A model generated the notes under the pieces. It was not told the origin of the DNA, made no database searches, and saw only the letters and a list, made by a program, of their open reading frames with translations. DNA of 64,000 nt, taken from positions 152,145-216,144 of the forward strand of contig CAYYJR010000005.1 of the NCBI GenBank assembly GCA_964472305.1, written 5' to 3'. A program made the translations under genes and the position numbers. Of the stretch, positions 8,760 to 17,885 are shown in pieces. Each line of letters begins with the position of its first letter. Position 1 is the stretch's first letter. Origin of the DNA: CAYYJR01 sp964472305. GTDB taxonomy: Bacteria > Armatimonadota > Hebobacteria > CAIYQO01.

Positions 8760-10691
8760 CTAGCAGCGCAGATGCTGCAGGTCAATTGACGGCGGTATCA
8801 TGGTTACTTCGCCTAGCGAGGGTACCAGCGTGCAGAGGCGTGCCCGCACATCCACGTCACGGTAATGGCGCGCCGCCGCCAGCAAGTCGCTGATGCGGTG
8901 ATCCAGCTCCATGGGGTCCAGATATTGGGGTCGATCAACGACGAACAGGTGATCGTCACAACGCACCACTTGTTGCTCGGTTTCGGTGAGGAGTTCTTCG
9001 TCCAGTTTTTCCCCGTGACGCAACCCGGTGAATTGGATTTGGATATCGCGGTGCGGCACCAGGCCGGAAAGGCGGATGATATTTTCCGCCAGGTCCAGAA
9101 TACGAACGGGCTGGCCCATATCCAGCACGAAGAGCGAGCCGGAACGCTCGGACGCACCCGCCTTCAGTACCAGCGACACCGCCTCCGGGATAGTCATGAA
9201 GAAGCGACGCATCTCCGGATGGGTGACAGTGACTGGCCCACCCAGACGAATCTGTTCCTGGAAGATCGGCAACACACTGCCACGGCTGCCCAGCACATTG
9301 CCGAAGCGCACTGTAATGAAACAGGTTGTACTGCGGCTGGCTTCCGCCAACATCAACTCTTCGCACAAGAATTTACTGGCGCCCATCACGCTGCTGGGAT
9401 TCACCGCTTTATCACTGGAGATCAGTACCATGCGCTCGATGCCGAACTCGGTCGCCGCGCGCACTACGTTGCGGGTGCCGCCGATGTTGTTGCTGATGGC
9501 TTCCGCCACATTCTCTTCCATTAACGGCACGTGCTTGTGCGCCGCGGCATGAAAGACAATCTGTGGCCGGTACTGTCCGAACACCGCACGCAGCCGTTCG
9601 TTATCGCGAACGTCGCAAATCACTGGAATGATTTCCGCCGCCAGTTCGGGATCCTGCCGTTTTAATTCCTGTTCGATACTGTGAATCGAATTTTCGCCAT
9701 GACCGAGCAGGATCAGTTGGCACGGGGTGAGCCGAACGATCTGGCGGCACAACTCGGAGCCGATTGAACCGCCGGCGCCCGTGACCAGGATACGCGTGCC
9801 GATCAGGTATTCGCCCTCTTCGACCAGTGCGGTCTCCACCGGTTGGCGGTGCAACAGGTCTTCCACGGTCACGTCGTACATCCCGCGCCGTCCGCGCATT
9901 CCGGATGGCGGACTGAGCAGCCGCGAAATCATCGGTACCACACGAACCGCCACCTTTTGCCGGCAGCAGGCCAACACATACTCGCGAATTTGTTCATGGC
10001 TCGCGTCCGGCAGTGCGATGATCACCTCGTCCGGTACGGCTTGTTGCAACAGTTCGTGCAGCATTGACAATCCGCCGAGGATTTGGCAACCATGCACGAA
10101 ACTACCGTGATGCCGGCGATCGTCATCTAGAATACCGATGACTTCCGATCTGCGGGCGAAATCCTTCTCCAGCGCATTCAGCACTTCCAGCGTGCTCTGG
10201 CCGTCGGCGAGAATCACGGTACGCTTGGGCACATTGTCCCATTGGTGATCGGGAGTGTTGGGCGCAGGTAGGTGCTCGAATCGCTCCGAGGCAATGCGCA
10301 GCAGAATGCGCTGTACTCCAATCAGTGTGGTCGTCAGCAAAAAGATGAGTACAATCACCGTCGGCGACATGACCGTGCCATCCGTCAGCCATTGCCACCC
10401 GGCGCTGCCGGCAGTGGCCAACGCGGTGCTGCGCAACACCGCCCAGAACATATCCACCCCGGCAAAGCGCCAGCGAAATCGATACAATCGGAACAGCACG
10501 AAGCACAGCAAGTAGGTCAGCACCACGAACGGCAGACTGCGCAGGTGATGATGCAGCAACGCGGAGTTCCATGACTCGAAGCGCAGCAACAGCGCGATCT
10601 GTATCGATGCCAGCACCGCAACCAGATCGTATCCTACCAGTAACACCATCGCTAGACGTCTGGTCACCCGCACTCCGAACACATCCGTCAT
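8760..10691 (-). CDS. Membrane nucleoside-diphosphate-sugar 4,6-dehydratase (WbpM/CapD family)
   Basis: Probably makes a UDP-4-keto-6-deoxy sugar for surface polysaccharide. The N-terminus has about four membrane helices (from VLLVGYDLVAVLASIQIAL), followed by a soluble NAD-binding region, then the SDR dehydratase domain with VTGAGGSIGSELCRQ. The catalytic Tyr of the usual YxxxK is Met (VMGASKFLCEE, MxxxK), as in the FlaA1/WbpM group. The start ATG 10691 is chosen for its GGAGG site; the open frame extends 23 codons further up without one. It is divergent from the SLBB export gene, consistent with a capsule/EPS pathway. Confidence 0.92.
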   Translation of the reverse strand: MTDVFGVRVTRRLAMVLLVGYDLVAVLASIQIALLLRFESWNSALLHHHLRSLPFVVLTYLLCFVLFRLYRFRWRFAGVDMFWAVLRSTALATAGSAGWQWLTDGTVMSPTVIVLIFLLTTTLIGVQRILLRIASERFEHLPAPNTPDHQWDNVPKRTVILADGQSTLEVLNALEKDFARRSEVIGILDDDRRHHGSFVHGCQILGGLSMLHELLQQAVPDEVIIALPDASHEQIREYVLACCRQKVAVRVVPMISRLLSPPSGMRGRRGMYDVTVEDLLHRQPVETALVEEGEYLIGTRILVTGAGGSIGSELCRQIVRLTPCQLILLGHGENSIHSIEQELKRQDPELAAEIIPVICDVRDNERLRAVFGQYRPQIVFHAAAHKHVPLMEENVAEAISNNIGGTRNVVRAATEFGIERMVLISSDKAVNPSSVMGASKFLCEELMLAEASRSTTCFITVRFGNVLGSRGSVLPIFQEQIRLGGPVTVTHPEMRRFFMTIPEAVSLVLKAGASERSGSLFVLDMGQPVRILDLAENIIRLSGLVPHRDIQIQFTGLRHGEKLDEELLTETEQQVVRCDDHLFVVDRPQYLDPMELDHRISDLLAAARHYRDVDVRARLCTLVPSLGEVTMIPPSIDLQHLRC

Positions 10692-11040
10692 TACGTCATC
10701 CCTCCACTCCATTCTGCCAGTGACGACGGTGTGGTAACAGACACGCGGCAAACCAACCATGGCCGCCTGTGCGTATCTTTAAACAAAAACACTACTGCGT
10801 CTGCCGTTCAGCGGCGTTCAGTATGCAAACCAAACTGATCGTTTCCCGTAATGCACACCGTCGCGTGACGAAATTGTTACCAGGGGACGGATGGTAGAGG
10901 AAGTGCACAAACCGTAGGATGGGTCGATGCTATCATCAGCATAGAAAAATCCTCCCGTGGCCTTCAAGCCGTTATCCCGTCATGCAAGAGCGACAGCGTG
11001 GCGATGCCGGTCGTTGGGACGTGGACGAAAGGAGTCAGCG
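10692..11040. other. Divergent intergenic region of the polysaccharide genes
   Basis: This 349-bp region separates the dehydratase from the SLBB gene. The only promoter-like element I see is an extended -10 (TGC-TATCAT) at 10928-10936 on the plus strand, about 105 nt before the SLBB start, sitting in a short ATGCT/AGCAT dyad. No gene, terminator or strong repeat is visible. Confidence 0.4.
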
Positions 11041-12894
11041 ATGAGTTGGCGAACATGGCGCCGTGTATTGGCTATGCTCTGGCTGCTGGTGCTGGGCATC
11101 GGTGTGGCGCATGGGGTTGGTTATACACTGGCGGCGCAGGATAAGATCACGGTGACGGTGCTGCGTCATCCGGAACTGTCCCAGACGTACGTGGTGCCGC
11201 CGGACGGCTTCATCGATTTTCCGCGCGCGGGGAAGATCGATGTCACCGGGAAAAGCACCGCCGAAGTCGCCGCGTGGCTGACGACGCAGTGGGGATTAGT
11301 GCTGCGCAATCCCGATGTGACCGTGCTGCTGACCGAGCCGCGATCACGCAATGTCTACGTGCTGGGTGCGGTGGCGCGTCCCGGCGCGTATCCGTTGACC
11401 AAAGGCGCCCGCGTCACCGAGATGCTGGCGGCAGCGGGTGATTTGGTGGGGGAGCGTGAAAAACTGACTGCGAGCCTGATGCGTGGGAAGGAGACACTGC
11501 CGATCAACCTGATGGCGGCCGTCAACGGCAGCAATCTCACGGCTAACCTGGTGTTGCGCGAAGGTGACGTGCTGTGGATTCAGCCGCAGGCATTGATTAC
11601 GGTGGTGGTAATTGGTCAGGTGCGCTCGCCCGGTTCGATGAAACTGGTAAAAGGCAGTCGTGTGCTGGACGCGCTGGCGGCTGCCGGAGACCTGACGGGT
11701 GAGCGTGAGAAGCTGACGGTGGCGGTAATGCGCGGCAAGTCCACGCTGCCAGTGAACTTGGCCTCCGGGGGTGGGGTGGATCAGGTCGCCAACCCGCTGC
11801 TGGAGGAAGGCGATGTGGTTACGGTGCAGACGCCGGTGATGATCACCGTGGTGGTGAGCGGTGAAGTGCGCACGCCCGGTCCGGTGAAGTTGGAAAAAGG
11901 CAGCCGCGTGTTGGATGCGCTGGCGAAAGCAGGCGACTTGACGGGCGAACGCGAAAAATTGACCGCCGCGGTGATGCGTGGTGATACGACGCTCTCCATC
12001 GCGCTGCAGTCTGCGTTGAGCGGTGCCGATCGTGCGGCGAATCTGTCGCTGGAAGACGGTGACCTGCTGCTCATTCAATCGCCGGCAAAGATCAGCGTGG
12101 CAGTATCGGGTCAGGTGCGTACCCCGGGCATCATGCGGCTGGATATCGGTGCGACGCTGGTGGATGCGCTGACATCCGCCGGCGACGTGACTGAGCGCCC
12201 GGAGCGCCTGCGCATTAGCCTGTCGCGCACCGGAACCACGCAGGCGCTGAAGTGGGGCGACACCATCACGCGACTGCAAAACGGCGATGTGATCTTCGTC
12301 GAGCGTGAAGCTATGGTGCGCGTCTATGTAAACGGTCAGGTGAAAAGTCCGGGTGCTTACGACTTACTCGCCGGCGATGGGGCGCTGCAGGCAATTGCTC
12401 TTGCGGGGGGATTATTACCGAATGCGGCGCTGGGCCAGGTGACCGTAGTGCAATCCGACGGTAAAGCCGAGCAGTTCAATCTGGCGCCGGCATTGCTGGA
12501 GGGTAAGATCACCGCCAATCCGCGACTCGCAACCGGTGACCAGGTGATCGTGCCTGAATCGAACGCGAAAATTTCCGTGCTCGGTATGGTGAACCGCCCG
12601 GGCACCTTTACCATCAACGAAACAAATCCGCTCACCGTAATCGATGCCCTTAGCCTGGCCGGCGGCGCTGAGAAGCGTGCACGGTTATCACAGGTAGCGG
12701 TCATCCGCATGGTTGAAAAGAAGCCGCGGCGCATCGCGGTGGACGTCAATACCATCCTGAAAAAAGGGAAACAGGAGCAGAATATCGTCCTACAATCCAA
12801 TGATATCGTCTTCGTGCCGGAAACCGATGCGCCAAAATGGAACGAAGTATTGACCAGCCTGTATCAGATGGGCATTCTGGTCAGCGTGCTGTAA
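11041..12894 (+). CDS. Polysaccharide export protein with multiple SLBB domains (Wza-like)
   Basis: Envelope protein for export of capsule or exopolysaccharide. The ATG at 11041 follows AAAGGAG and begins a signal peptide (about residues 1-28, LAMLWLLVLGIGVAHG) without a lipobox Cys. The Poly_export motif follows (YTLAAQDKITVTVLRHPELS, PPDGFIDFPRAG). Then come six SLBB-type modules of about 82 residues, the first three nearly identical in their core (KGSRVLDALAAAGDLTGERE). At 617 residues it is longer than Wza, owing to the repeats. No Wza-type C-terminal amphipathic helix is evident. Divergent from the NDP-sugar dehydratase. Confidence 0.9.
   Translation: MSWRTWRRVLAMLWLLVLGIGVAHGVGYTLAAQDKITVTVLRHPELSQTYVVPPDGFIDFPRAGKIDVTGKSTAEVAAWLTTQWGLVLRNPDVTVLLTEPRSRNVYVLGAVARPGAYPLTKGARVTEMLAAAGDLVGEREKLTASLMRGKETLPINLMAAVNGSNLTANLVLREGDVLWIQPQALITVVVIGQVRSPGSMKLVKGSRVLDALAAAGDLTGEREKLTVAVMRGKSTLPVNLASGGGVDQVANPLLEEGDVVTVQTPVMITVVVSGEVRTPGPVKLEKGSRVLDALAKAGDLTGEREKLTAAVMRGDTTLSIALQSALSGADRAANLSLEDGDLLLIQSPAKISVAVSGQVRTPGIMRLDIGATLVDALTSAGDVTERPERLRISLSRTGTTQALKWGDTITRLQNGDVIFVEREAMVRVYVNGQVKSPGAYDLLAGDGALQAIALAGGLLPNAALGQVTVVQSDGKAEQFNLAPALLEGKITANPRLATGDQVIVPESNAKISVLGMVNRPGTFTINETNPLTVIDALSLAGGAEKRARLSQVAVIRMVEKKPRRIAVDVNTILKKGKQEQNIVLQSNDIVFVPETDAPKWNEVLTSLYQMGILVSVL
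11401..12256 (+). repeat. Tandem SLBB-coding repeats, period ~246 bp
   Basis: The units start near 11401, 11647, 11893 and 12139. Units 1-3 encode almost the same 37-residue core, whereas unit 4 has diverged. At DNA level units 2 and 3 differ mostly at third codon positions, so the duplication is old and the protein sequence has been conserved. Confidence 0.75.
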
Positions 12895-13077
12895 ACGGCT
12901 AAAGGAGACAAGGCTGATGCAAGTGGGAACTGGCTTACGCGTTTGCGCATCGGCACGTAGACATTATGCGAAATCGGCGACCCGAATAATATTCTCCGGT
13001 GACGGTGGCATTTCGCTTGACGCTCGTTTGCACGACTGCTAACATACGCCTGGATTTTCTCGGACGAGGTGAGCAGC

Positions 13078-14091
13078 ATGGCAGAGCGAGCTGTTGTAGT
13101 GGGTGCTGGCGGGATTTCCGATGCGTGGTTTCCGCCGTTGATCGAGGAACAAGTGGAGATCGCCGCTGTGGTCGATCTGGACCTGGGGCGCGCGCAGGCG
13201 AAGATTGCGCAGTATGGGCTTGATGCCAAACCCTACGCTGATTTGAAGATTGCGCTGAAAAAGACGCAGCCGGATTTTGTGGTCGATTTGACTATCCCCG
13301 AGGCGCACTGCGCGGTCACCTGCACGGCATTGAAGGCCGGCTGCCACGTCATCGGCGAAAAGCCGATGGCGTCGAGCATGACCGAAGCACGTAAGATGGT
13401 GGCGGCTGCGGAGACGTCGGGCAAGCTGTATATGGTCAGTCAGTCGCGCCGCTGGTGCCAGCCGCATGATCGCGTGCGCCTGACGGTCGAATCCGGCGCC
13501 CTCGGCACGCTCACCACCGTCAACTGCGACTTCTACGTCGGCGCGCATTTCGGCGGCTTTCGCGACGAGATGCCCAGCCCGCTCATTCTCGACATGTCCA
13601 TCCATCATTTCGACATGCTGCGGATGATGGCCGGCGTCGATCCGGTGGCCGTGTATGCCACGGAATTCAATCCTGCCGGCTCCTGGTATCGCGGTGACGT
13701 GGCGGCAAGCTGCATCTTCGAGATGAGCAACGGCGTGATCTTCACCTATCGCGGCAGTTGGTGCGCCGAGGGCTGCCATACCAGTTGGAACGGCGACTGG
13801 CGCTTCATCGGCGACCAGGGCACGCTGATCTACGAACATGACAATGAGCCGTTTGGCGAAGTGCTGACCGGCGAAGCCGGCGGTTTCCATCGGCCATTGA
13901 AACCACTCGACGTGCCGGCTTCTCCGATTACCTTCGACGGCATGCACGGTGCACTGCGCGAGATGCTGGCGTTTTTGCGCACCGGCACGCGACCGCAGAC
14001 CGAATGCCACGACAACATCAAGTCGCTGGCGATGGTGTTTGCCGCGATGGAGAGCGCGCGAAACGGCAAGCGCGTCTGCATAAACTGGTGA
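13078..14091 (+). CDS. Gfo/Idh/MocA family oxidoreductase
   Basis: NAD(P)-dependent sugar or polyol oxidoreductase. The N-terminal Rossmann fold begins AVVVGAGGISDAW. The family EKP motif is present as GEKPMASS, and the C-terminal half has the Gfo/Idh/MocA fold with SIHHFDMLR, which supplies the catalytic His region. ATG 13078 has GAGGTGAG just upstream; a GTG three codons earlier is less likely. The next gene, a sugar isomerase/epimerase-type TIM barrel, starts 66 nt downstream. That pairing is common in inositol or keto-sugar catabolism, but the substrate cannot be named. No transporter or regulator is adjacent. Confidence 0.9.
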   Translation: MAERAVVVGAGGISDAWFPPLIEEQVEIAAVVDLDLGRAQAKIAQYGLDAKPYADLKIALKKTQPDFVVDLTIPEAHCAVTCTALKAGCHVIGEKPMASSMTEARKMVAAAETSGKLYMVSQSRRWCQPHDRVRLTVESGALGTLTTVNCDFYVGAHFGGFRDEMPSPLILDMSIHHFDMLRMMAGVDPVAVYATEFNPAGSWYRGDVAASCIFEMSNGVIFTYRGSWCAEGCHTSWNGDWRFIGDQGTLIYEHDNEPFGEVLTGEAGGFHRPLKPLDVPASPITFDGMHGALREMLAFLRTGTRPQTECHDNIKSLAMVFAAMESARNGKRVCINW

Positions 14092-14157
14092 GATGATCAC
14101 CGGCGGGCAAACCCCGCAGATTCCGGTGCCGGCTGGCACCGCACGAAAGGACACCCC

Positions 14158-15051
14158 ATGTTCCAGGATAGCATTCGCATCGGCACGCTGGTCAATGGCG
14201 GCGGCGGGACACCCGCCTATATTCGCCAGATTCTGCCTCACGGTTTTGAATCGTTCTCCATCACCTTCTGGCAGACGCTGGGCGGCACCGACCTGCAACG
14301 CCTGGCTGCTGACGTGAAAGAGGCATTGGGCGACAGCGGCGCGGTGATCAGTTCGGTGAGTTGCTTCGGCAACCCGCTGGAGCATCGCGAGATCGACGAG
14401 CAAACCCGCGCGGGTTGGGAAGCGTTGATCGATAATGCCCATCTGTTCGGCTGCGATATCGTGACCGGCTTCGCTGGCCGATTGATCGACGTGCCGATCG
14501 ACCAGCAGATGGATCGGTTTGTCGAGGTGTGGGGCCCACTGGCCAAACGCGCGGCGGACAAAGGCGTGCGGCTGGCATTCGAGAATTGCGACATGGGCGG
14601 CACCTGGGAACGCGGCGACTGGAATATCGCGCAGACGCCCGCCGCGTGGGAGATGCTTTTCAATGCTATCCCCAGCGACAACGTCGGCCTTCAGTGGGAG
14701 CCATGCCACCAGATGGTGAAACTGATCGATCCGATGCCGCAACTGCGCAAGTGGGTGAAAAAAGTGTTCCACGTGCATGGCAAAGATGCTACCGTGTATT
14801 GGGACGTGGTGCGCGAGCACGGCGTCTTCGGCCCGCACCAGTTTGCCTTCCACCGCACTCCCGGCTTTGGCGACAGCAACTGGACTGATATTATTTCCGA
14901 GTTGCGGCGCGCCGGCTTCGTCGGCAGCATCGACATTGAAGGCTGGCATGACCCCGTCTACAACAACGAGCGGGAGATGATGGGCCAGGTGCACGGTCTG
15001 AACTATCTGAAAACCTGCCGTGGCGGATCATTCGTGCCGAATCCGAGCTGA
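14158..15051 (+). CDS. Sugar phosphate isomerase/epimerase family (AP-endonuclease-2-like TIM barrel)
   Basis: Metal-dependent TIM-barrel protein of the xylose-isomerase-like family. Likely metal ligands are acidic and His residues in LAFENCDMGG, WEPCHQM, KVFHVHGKDA and SIDIEGWHDP. The length (297) fits. It follows the Gfo/Idh/MocA gene by 66 nt with an AAAGGA site upstream, so the two probably form an operon acting on one sugar derivative. A strong bidirectional terminator lies 28 nt after the stop. Confidence 0.88.
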   Translation: MFQDSIRIGTLVNGGGGTPAYIRQILPHGFESFSITFWQTLGGTDLQRLAADVKEALGDSGAVISSVSCFGNPLEHREIDEQTRAGWEALIDNAHLFGCDIVTGFAGRLIDVPIDQQMDRFVEVWGPLAKRAADKGVRLAFENCDMGGTWERGDWNIAQTPAAWEMLFNAIPSDNVGLQWEPCHQMVKLIDPMPQLRKWVKKVFHVHGKDATVYWDVVREHGVFGPHQFAFHRTPGFGDSNWTDIISELRRAGFVGSIDIEGWHDPVYNNEREMMGQVHGLNYLKTCRGGSFVPNPS

Positions 15052-15079
15052 TCGGCTTGCCGCCAACGCATTGAGAGGC

Positions 15080-15113
15080 AAAGACGCCGGGGTGTGAGAT
15101 CCCCGGCGTCTTT
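15080..15113. terminator. Bidirectional intrinsic terminator
   Basis: AAAGACGCCGGGG (15080-15092) pairs perfectly with CCCCGGCGTCTTT (15101-15113) across an 8-base loop. It separates the plus-strand isomerase gene from the minus-strand carB C-half and would end both the sugar operon and the long pyrimidine operon. The T-tracts are short (three residues), so efficiency may be moderate. Confidence 0.75.
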
Positions 15114-15132
15114 GTGTCCTGGTGGTGACGCG

Positions 15133-16701
15133 TCACACGGTGAGCAATTCGTCCAGCGAGTAGACGTTGAAGTCGGCGCCGGCGCGGCGGGCTTCCATGG
15201 CGATGAGCAGCGCTTTGGCGGTATCGAGCGAAGTAAGGCAGGGGATGTTGTGTTCCACCGTGGTGCGACGAATGCGCGCCCCCTCGCGCTCGGAGACGTT
15301 GTCCGGCGACAGCGTGTTCAGCAGCAGATCGATTTTTTCGTGGCGGATCAGGTCGAGGATGTTGGGACTGCCCTGGCTTATCTTCGCTACGCTTTGCGCG
15401 TCCACCCCGTTGGCGATCAAGTAGAGCGCGGTGCCGCGAGTGGCGTATACCTTGAATCCCAGTCGGGCAAATTTTTCTATCACCTTCAGCGCGCGCGGCT
15501 TATCCTTGTCGGCGATGGTGACGATCATCGACCCCTTCAACGGCACGTCGATGTGCGAGCCGACCATCGCCTTATATAGCGCGTGCGGGTATTCCGGGTC
15601 GACGCCCATGATTTCGCCGGTGGATTTCATCTCCGGCCCGAGCGAGACGTCCAACTCGGTGAGCTTGGAGAAGCTGAACACCGGCGCCTTCACCGCGTAA
15701 TACGGGCGCTCGGGATACAGCCCGTGCTGATAGCCCAGTTCGGATAGCGTGCGCCCCAGCGAACACTTCGTCGCGAGGCTCACCATCGGCACGCCGGTCA
15801 CCTTGCTCATGTAGGGCACGGTGCGCGACGCGCGCGGATTCACCTCGATCACGTAAACGGTGTCGTCTTCATCGACCACGAACTGGATGTTCATCAGGCC
15901 GATCACCCCGATGCCGCGGCACAGGCGGACGGCGTAATCCACCACCGTGTCGCGCACGGATTGCGACAGCGTGACGGGCGGATATACGGACATCGAGTCG
16001 CCGCTGTGCACGCCCGCCGCTTCGATATGCTCCATGATGCCGGGAATAAGCACGTCCGTCCCATCAGCAATGCAATCGACTTCCACCTCTTTGCCGGTGA
16101 TGTAGCGGTCGATGAGGATGGGGCGGTCAGGCGCCACGTCCACCGCGTAGGTCATGTAGCGCCGCAGGTGCTCTTCGTCGTAAACAATCTCCATCGCGCG
16201 CCCGCCCAGCACGAAGCTGGGGCGGATGAGCACCGGGAAGCCGATCTCGCGCGTGACGCCCAGCGCTTCGTCCACCGAGACCACCGCCTTGCCGCGCGGG
16301 CGCACGATGTCGAGTTCGGTGAGCAGCGCGTCGAACAGCTTGCGGTCTTCCGCCAGTTCGATGCCGCGGAAGTCGGTGCCGAGAATTTTCACGCCCGCCG
16401 CGTGCAGCGGTCCGGCCAGGTTGATGGCCGTCTGCCCGCCGAATTGCACGACCACGCCTTCCGGATGCGTCTGCGCGATGATGTTCAACACGTCTTCTTC
16501 CGTCAGCGGCTCGAAGAAGAGGCTGTCGGAGGTGTCGAAGTCGGTGGAGACGGTCTCCGGGTTGTTATTGATGATGATCGCCTCGTACCCCTCCTCGCGC
16601 AGCGCCCATACGCTATGCACGGAGCAGTAATCGAACTCGATACCTTGCCCGATGCGAATCGGGCCGGAACCGATGACGATGACGCGTTTGTGGTCAGACA
16701 T
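15133..16701 (-). CDS. carB: Carbamoyl-phosphate synthase large chain, C-terminal half (split CarB)
   Basis: Carries the carbamate-kinase-like ATP-grasp domain and the allosteric domain of CarB. It begins at the second-half signature VIVIGSGPIRIGQGIEFDYC, as in residues from about 555 of full-length enzymes. It ends with an MGS-like regulatory domain (PLKGSMIVTIADKDK through NVYSLDELLTV), the site where UMP and IMP act in known enzymes. The 522 residues complement the 561-residue N-half encoded at 17886. The start has a GAGGAA site. It is the last gene of the pyrimidine operon, 64 nt behind an unrelated gene. Split CarB is known in some archaea and Aquifex; two guest genes between the halves are unusual. 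Confidence 0.95.
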   Translation of the reverse strand: MSDHKRVIVIGSGPIRIGQGIEFDYCSVHSVWALREEGYEAIIINNNPETVSTDFDTSDSLFFEPLTEEDVLNIIAQTHPEGVVVQFGGQTAINLAGPLHAAGVKILGTDFRGIELAEDRKLFDALLTELDIVRPRGKAVVSVDEALGVTREIGFPVLIRPSFVLGGRAMEIVYDEEHLRRYMTYAVDVAPDRPILIDRYITGKEVEVDCIADGTDVLIPGIMEHIEAAGVHSGDSMSVYPPVTLSQSVRDTVVDYAVRLCRGIGVIGLMNIQFVVDEDDTVYVIEVNPRASRTVPYMSKVTGVPMVSLATKCSLGRTLSELGYQHGLYPERPYYAVKAPVFSFSKLTELDVSLGPEMKSTGEIMGVDPEYPHALYKAMVGSHIDVPLKGSMIVTIADKDKPRALKVIEKFARLGFKVYATRGTALYLIANGVDAQSVAKISQGSPNILDLIRHEKIDLLLNTLSPDNVSEREGARIRRTTVEHNIPCLTSLDTAKALLIAMEARRAGADFNVYSLDELLTV

Positions 16702-16765
16702 GATGTTTCCTCAATTGCATCGCTGGTGCAACAATCGCGTTGCCGGGCGACTGATGTGCTGTAAG

Positions 16766-17485
16766 CTATCCCTGTACCGTCTCCGCCGCCATCCAGTGAC
16801 GGCTTACGCTGAAATCGGATTTCCACTGCGCGGCTACCCGGTGGCAGAGCAGGTGCAGGCGCGTCATGTGTGCCACCTGCGGCACCAGGAAGAACGCCAC
16901 CTGCGTGGTGCGAAAGGCGTAAACCTCCAGCGCATTGGTGCGCGCCATCATTTCCGCCGCTGTCGCGCGGATCAATTCTTCCCGTTTCATGCGGCGGAAG
17001 TGCTGGTACACCAGCAGCGAATGCCCGCGCGCGTAATACCGCGCCAACTCGTCCCAATACAGGTATTTACCGGAATCCTTCCGCCCGCGCGGGGTAGAGG
17101 CGACCTCCATCCCGTTGTCCGGATCGAAAAAGACGATGTCGGCCTCCGGGTGAAAATTCGCGAAATAGCGTAACCGCTCGCGTGCCTGGTCATGCAGCGG
17201 CTCAAGGTAATAGTGTGCCGCGGGAATCAGCGCGTGCGCCTTCGCCCACTGCACGTGCCGTTTCTTCTCCTCGTGCACCAGCCATTTCAGCGTATCGAAC
17301 AGCGCCGGATCCAGCGCGCGCAGCCGCGATGCCTCGTCCAGCAGATATCCGGTCAGGTTGCCGTCCGCGCGGCCGTCGTCCCCGGTAAGCATCCAGCACA
17401 CGGCGATCCTCATCTCCGCCGCGAACACGCGGAGTAATCCGAACTTCCGAAAGTCGTTGATATCGCCGAAATACTGGTTTTTCAT
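16766..17485 (-). CDS. Uncharacterised protein with DPDNG motif, between the carB halves
   Basis: A 239-residue soluble protein beginning MKNQYFGDINDFRKFGLLR. The centre has ADIVFFDPDNGMEV (D121-G125), where a hydrophobic strand runs into an acidic loop. This resembles a Rossmann or methyltransferase-like nucleotide site, but I cannot assign a family with certainty. There is no signal peptide or membrane segment. It sits 38 nt behind the Dabb gene and 64 nt before the carB C-half, with a GGAGAGG site, so it is translated from the pyrimidine operon. Nothing in the sequence links it directly to carbamoyl phosphate. Confidence 0.75.
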   Translation of the reverse strand: MKNQYFGDINDFRKFGLLRVFAAEMRIAVCWMLTGDDGRADGNLTGYLLDEASRLRALDPALFDTLKWLVHEEKKRHVQWAKAHALIPAAHYYLEPLHDQARERLRYFANFHPEADIVFFDPDNGMEVASTPRGRKDSGKYLYWDELARYYARGHSLLVYQHFRRMKREELIRATAAEMMARTNALEVYAFRTTQVAFFLVPQVAHMTRLHLLCHRVAAQWKSDFSVSRHWMAAETVQG

Positions 17486-17523
17486 CCCTGCCTCTCCAAC
17501 GTCACGGCGTGCCGATCTCGGCG

Positions 17524-17823
17524 TTATCGCTCGAAATCATATACCTTGATCTGCGTCCACATTGGGGAAAATTCTACGACGAACGCCTGGTGTATCGGGT
17601 GAAACTGGTACGCATCCAGTCCCGTTTGATCCTCAAATTCCACCACCAGGCCGAAGGTATACGAACTATCGACGACCGGTCGATCGGACTCGATCGGCGT
17701 GCCGATATAGAGGCGCTTGATCGTCTCGATCGGCTCCAGCGACTTCAAACCGTCCTCAAAGGCGAGGAGTTGTTCCGCGGTCAACTCGGGCGTAAGCCAG
17801 AAATATACGGAATGGATGAGCAT
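17524..17823 (-). CDS. Dabb (stress-responsive alpha/beta-barrel) domain protein
   Basis: A 99-residue single-domain protein of the dimeric ferredoxin-like Dabb family. It starts IHSVYFWLTPELTAEQ, has the SSYTFGLVVEFEDQTGLDAY strand-helix core and the HPIHQAFV motif. Members are small cytosolic dimers, some acting on polyketide or aromatic substrates, most of unknown function. It is 62 nt behind the carB N-half and part of the same operon. Its role in pyrimidine synthesis, if any, is unknown. Confidence 0.85.
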   Translation of the reverse strand: MLIHSVYFWLTPELTAEQLLAFEDGLKSLEPIETIKRLYIGTPIESDRPVVDSSYTFGLVVEFEDQTGLDAYQFHPIHQAFVVEFSPMWTQIKVYDFER

Positions 17824-17885
17824 GTCTGCTTCCTTTCATCTGTGCAAATCAGGTATGATGGCGCCGGCGTGCGCGGCACCCGGCT

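Noticed and set aside
13039..14994. Long open frame of ~650 codons on the minus strand across the oxidoreductase and isomerase genes
   Set aside because: It is antisense to two clearly recognised proteins, has no motifs and arises from GC-rich third positions.
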